A stretch of DNA of 32,556 nucleotides from an uncultured Bacteroidales bacterium (GTDB lineage: Bacteria > Bacteroidota > Bacteroidia > Bacteroidales > Bacteroidaceae), in the NCBI GenBank assembly GCA_902800305.1, contig CADCDP010000038.1, forward strand, positions 1-32,556. Direction: 5' to 3'. Shown one piece after another: positions 31,094 through 32,556 of the stretch (position 1 is its first letter; each line of letters begins with the position of its first letter). Under the pieces are notes generated by a model. It was not told the DNA's origin and ran no database searches. It was given only the letters and a program-made list of their open reading frames with translations. The position numbers were made by a program, and so were the translations under genes.

Positions 31094-32275
31094 ATGGAAT
31101 CTTTCTTCCGTACACATGCTTATTTAGTAGAGCACTTGAAAGCCCCCGTGCGTCGTGACCTGATGGACGAGATAGATTGGAAAGACCGAATGATTGGCAT
31201 CAAGGGTGCTCGTGGTGTGGGTAAAACCACTTTTTTGCTACAGTATGCTAAAGAGCATTTTTCCCCTTACGACCATTCGTGTCTGTACATCAACACTAAC
31301 AACTTTTACGTCCAAAACATCGGCATTGCAGAGTTTGCCGGTGAATTTTACCATTCGGGAGGCAAAGTGCTGTTGATTGACCAAGTTTACAAGCAACCTG
31401 ATTGGAGCACTCAGCTCCGAGAATGCTATGACCGCTATCCTGGATTGAAAATCGTCTTCACGGGGTCTCCTGTTATGCGGTTGAAAGAAGAAAATCCAGA
31501 ACTGAACGGTATCGTAAAGTCTTACAACTTGCGTGGTTTCTCGTTCCGTGAATTCCTGAACCTTTCCACAGGTTTACAACTACGCTCCTACACGTTGGAA
31601 GAAATCATCGCGAACCACAGAAAAATCGCTACGGAAATTTTCTCAAAAGTTAATCCTCGCGAATACTTCCAGCCTTATTTGCATCACGGTTTCTACCCCT
31701 TCTTTTTGGATAAAGTGAACTACAGCGAGAATCTGCTGAAGAACATGAACATGATGATTGAGGTGGACATCTTGTTGGTAAAGCAAATAGAACTGAAATA
31801 TCTGGTTAAAATCAAACAGCTTTTCTATATGTTGACCACCAGTGGAAGCAGCGTGCCCAACGTAAGCCAGCTGGCACAGGAATTGGGTATGAGCCGCGCC
31901 ACAGTGATGCACTATATTAAGTATTTGGAAGAAGCTCGGTTGGTAAACATGATATATGGAAAGGGTGATGAATTCCCCAAAAAACCAGCACGTGTACTTC
32001 TCCACAACTCCAATCTCATGTACAGCTTCTATCCACGTTGCTTCGACGAGCACGATGTGCTGGAATCCTTCTTCTGCAACACACTTTGGAAAGACCATAA
32101 GGTGAACAAACATGGAAACCTCTGCTCCTTCCTCATCGATGAAAAGTTGGAGTTCAAGATTGCTGAACACAGCACCAAATTGAAGAGTAAAGCAAAATCC
32201 CTCTACGCCGTCAACCAATGCGACATCGGTGAAGGCAACCAGATTCCTCTCTGGATTTTCGGATTCCTTTATTAA
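31094..32275 (+). CDS. AAA family ATPase with C-terminal winged-helix (AAA_14/DUF4143 type)
   Basis: This 393-aa protein has a P-loop (GARGVGKTT, 38-46; Lys44) and a Walker B strand KVLLIDQVYK (91-100), where Asp96 is followed by Gln97 instead of the usual Glu. Then come the sensor-like IVFTGSPVMRL and the family's NLRGFSFREFLNL. A winged-helix segment follows (VSQLAQELGMSRATVMHYIKYLEEARLVNMI), and the end is a DUF4143-like region. The biological role is unknown; such ATPases occur in large paralogous families in Prevotella. Met at 31094 is chosen over an upstream start because it fits the leader length and begins the conserved region MESFFRTHAYLVEHLK. Confidence 0.85.
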   Translation: MESFFRTHAYLVEHLKAPVRRDLMDEIDWKDRMIGIKGARGVGKTTFLLQYAKEHFSPYDHSCLYINTNNFYVQNIGIAEFAGEFYHSGGKVLLIDQVYKQPDWSTQLRECYDRYPGLKIVFTGSPVMRLKEENPELNGIVKSYNLRGFSFREFLNLSTGLQLRSYTLEEIIANHRKIATEIFSKVNPREYFQPYLHHGFYPFFLDKVNYSENLLKNMNMMIEVDILLVKQIELKYLVKIKQLFYMLTTSGSSVPNVSQLAQELGMSRATVMHYIKYLEEARLVNMIYGKGDEFPKKPARVLLHNSNLMYSFYPRCFDEHDVLESFFCNTLWKDHKVNKHGNLCSFLIDEKLEFKIAEHSTKLKSKAKSLYAVNQCDIGEGNQIPLWIFGFLY

Positions 32276-32291
32276 ATATATAATGTATAAT

Positions 32292-32306
32292 AAGAGTTTG
32301 ACTCTT
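32292..32306 (+). terminator. Weak hairpin after the ATPase gene
   Basis: AAGAGT and ACTCTT form a 6-bp stem with a TTG loop, followed by TT. It is short, so termination is uncertain. Confidence 0.35.
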
Positions 32307-32373
32307 TTGCCGACAGGCATTATGAGAATCTCATTAAAAGTATGAATAAAGACAAACAATAACCATTTTATAG

Positions 32374-32556
<183 letters not shown>

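Overview
The window looks like a chromosomal segment of a Bacteroidetes bacterium, most likely a Prevotella-type member of the Prevotellaceae. The evidence is the repeated Bacteroidetes promoter signature (TTTG, 19-20 bp, TAnnTTTG), the near absence of Shine-Dalgarno sites, and gene sets typical of the group: DUF5063 next to an exonuclease, DUF4492 next to cydAB, YtxH next to a holin-like protein, FISUMP-type lipoproteins, and nifJ. No tRNA, rRNA body, transposase, integrase or CRISPR array was seen.

Layout. Positions 1-327 hold two divergent promoters. The left one points out of the window and is followed by a boxA-like sequence, so an rRNA operon may lie just to the left. 328-2728 (+): DUF5063 protein, DEDDy 3'-5' exonuclease and an RlmI-like rRNA methyltransferase. 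2759-3325 (-): M23 peptidase. 3326-3904: non-coding, with a four-unit 21-bp repeat array. 3905-12287 (-): one long co-directional block, recR, membrane protein, GT2 glycosyltransferase, hisG, hisD, hisC, hisB, and a TPR-SpoIIE phosphatase lipoprotein whose catalytic domain has lost its middle. 12494-13424 (-): YtxH/holin-like/80-aa envelope operon. 13649-17218 (+): SPOR lipoprotein, DUF4492, cydA, cydB (cytochrome bd oxidase). 17318-18167 (-): Skp/OmpH-like lipoprotein and a small conserved membrane protein. 18281-18598 (+): unknown protein. 18680-22762 (-): DUF1963, two MORN-repeat proteins and a Sel1/TPR protein. 22763-23089: strongly structured non-coding DNA. 23090-25349 (-): 68-aa acidic-tail protein and a large surface lipoprotein, preceded by a 15-G tract. 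25350-26188: non-coding, with an orphan promoter and a second 21-bp tandem repeat. 26189-30854 (+): prsA, sugar nucleotidyltransferase, double-module GH43 and agmatine deiminase family protein. 31094-32275 (+): AAA ATPase. 32389-end (+): start of nifJ.

How the genes work together. The his block encodes the first enzyme and three later enzymes of histidine synthesis, and prsA supplies the PRPP that HisG uses. CydAB and pyruvate:ferredoxin oxidoreductase fit an anaerobe that respires or scavenges traces of oxygen. The most unusual parts are the internally deleted SpoIIE phosphatase, the DUF1963/MORN/Sel1 cluster with a shared leader element, the poly-G tract before the surface lipoprotein operon, and two unrelated intergenic arrays that share a 21-bp period.
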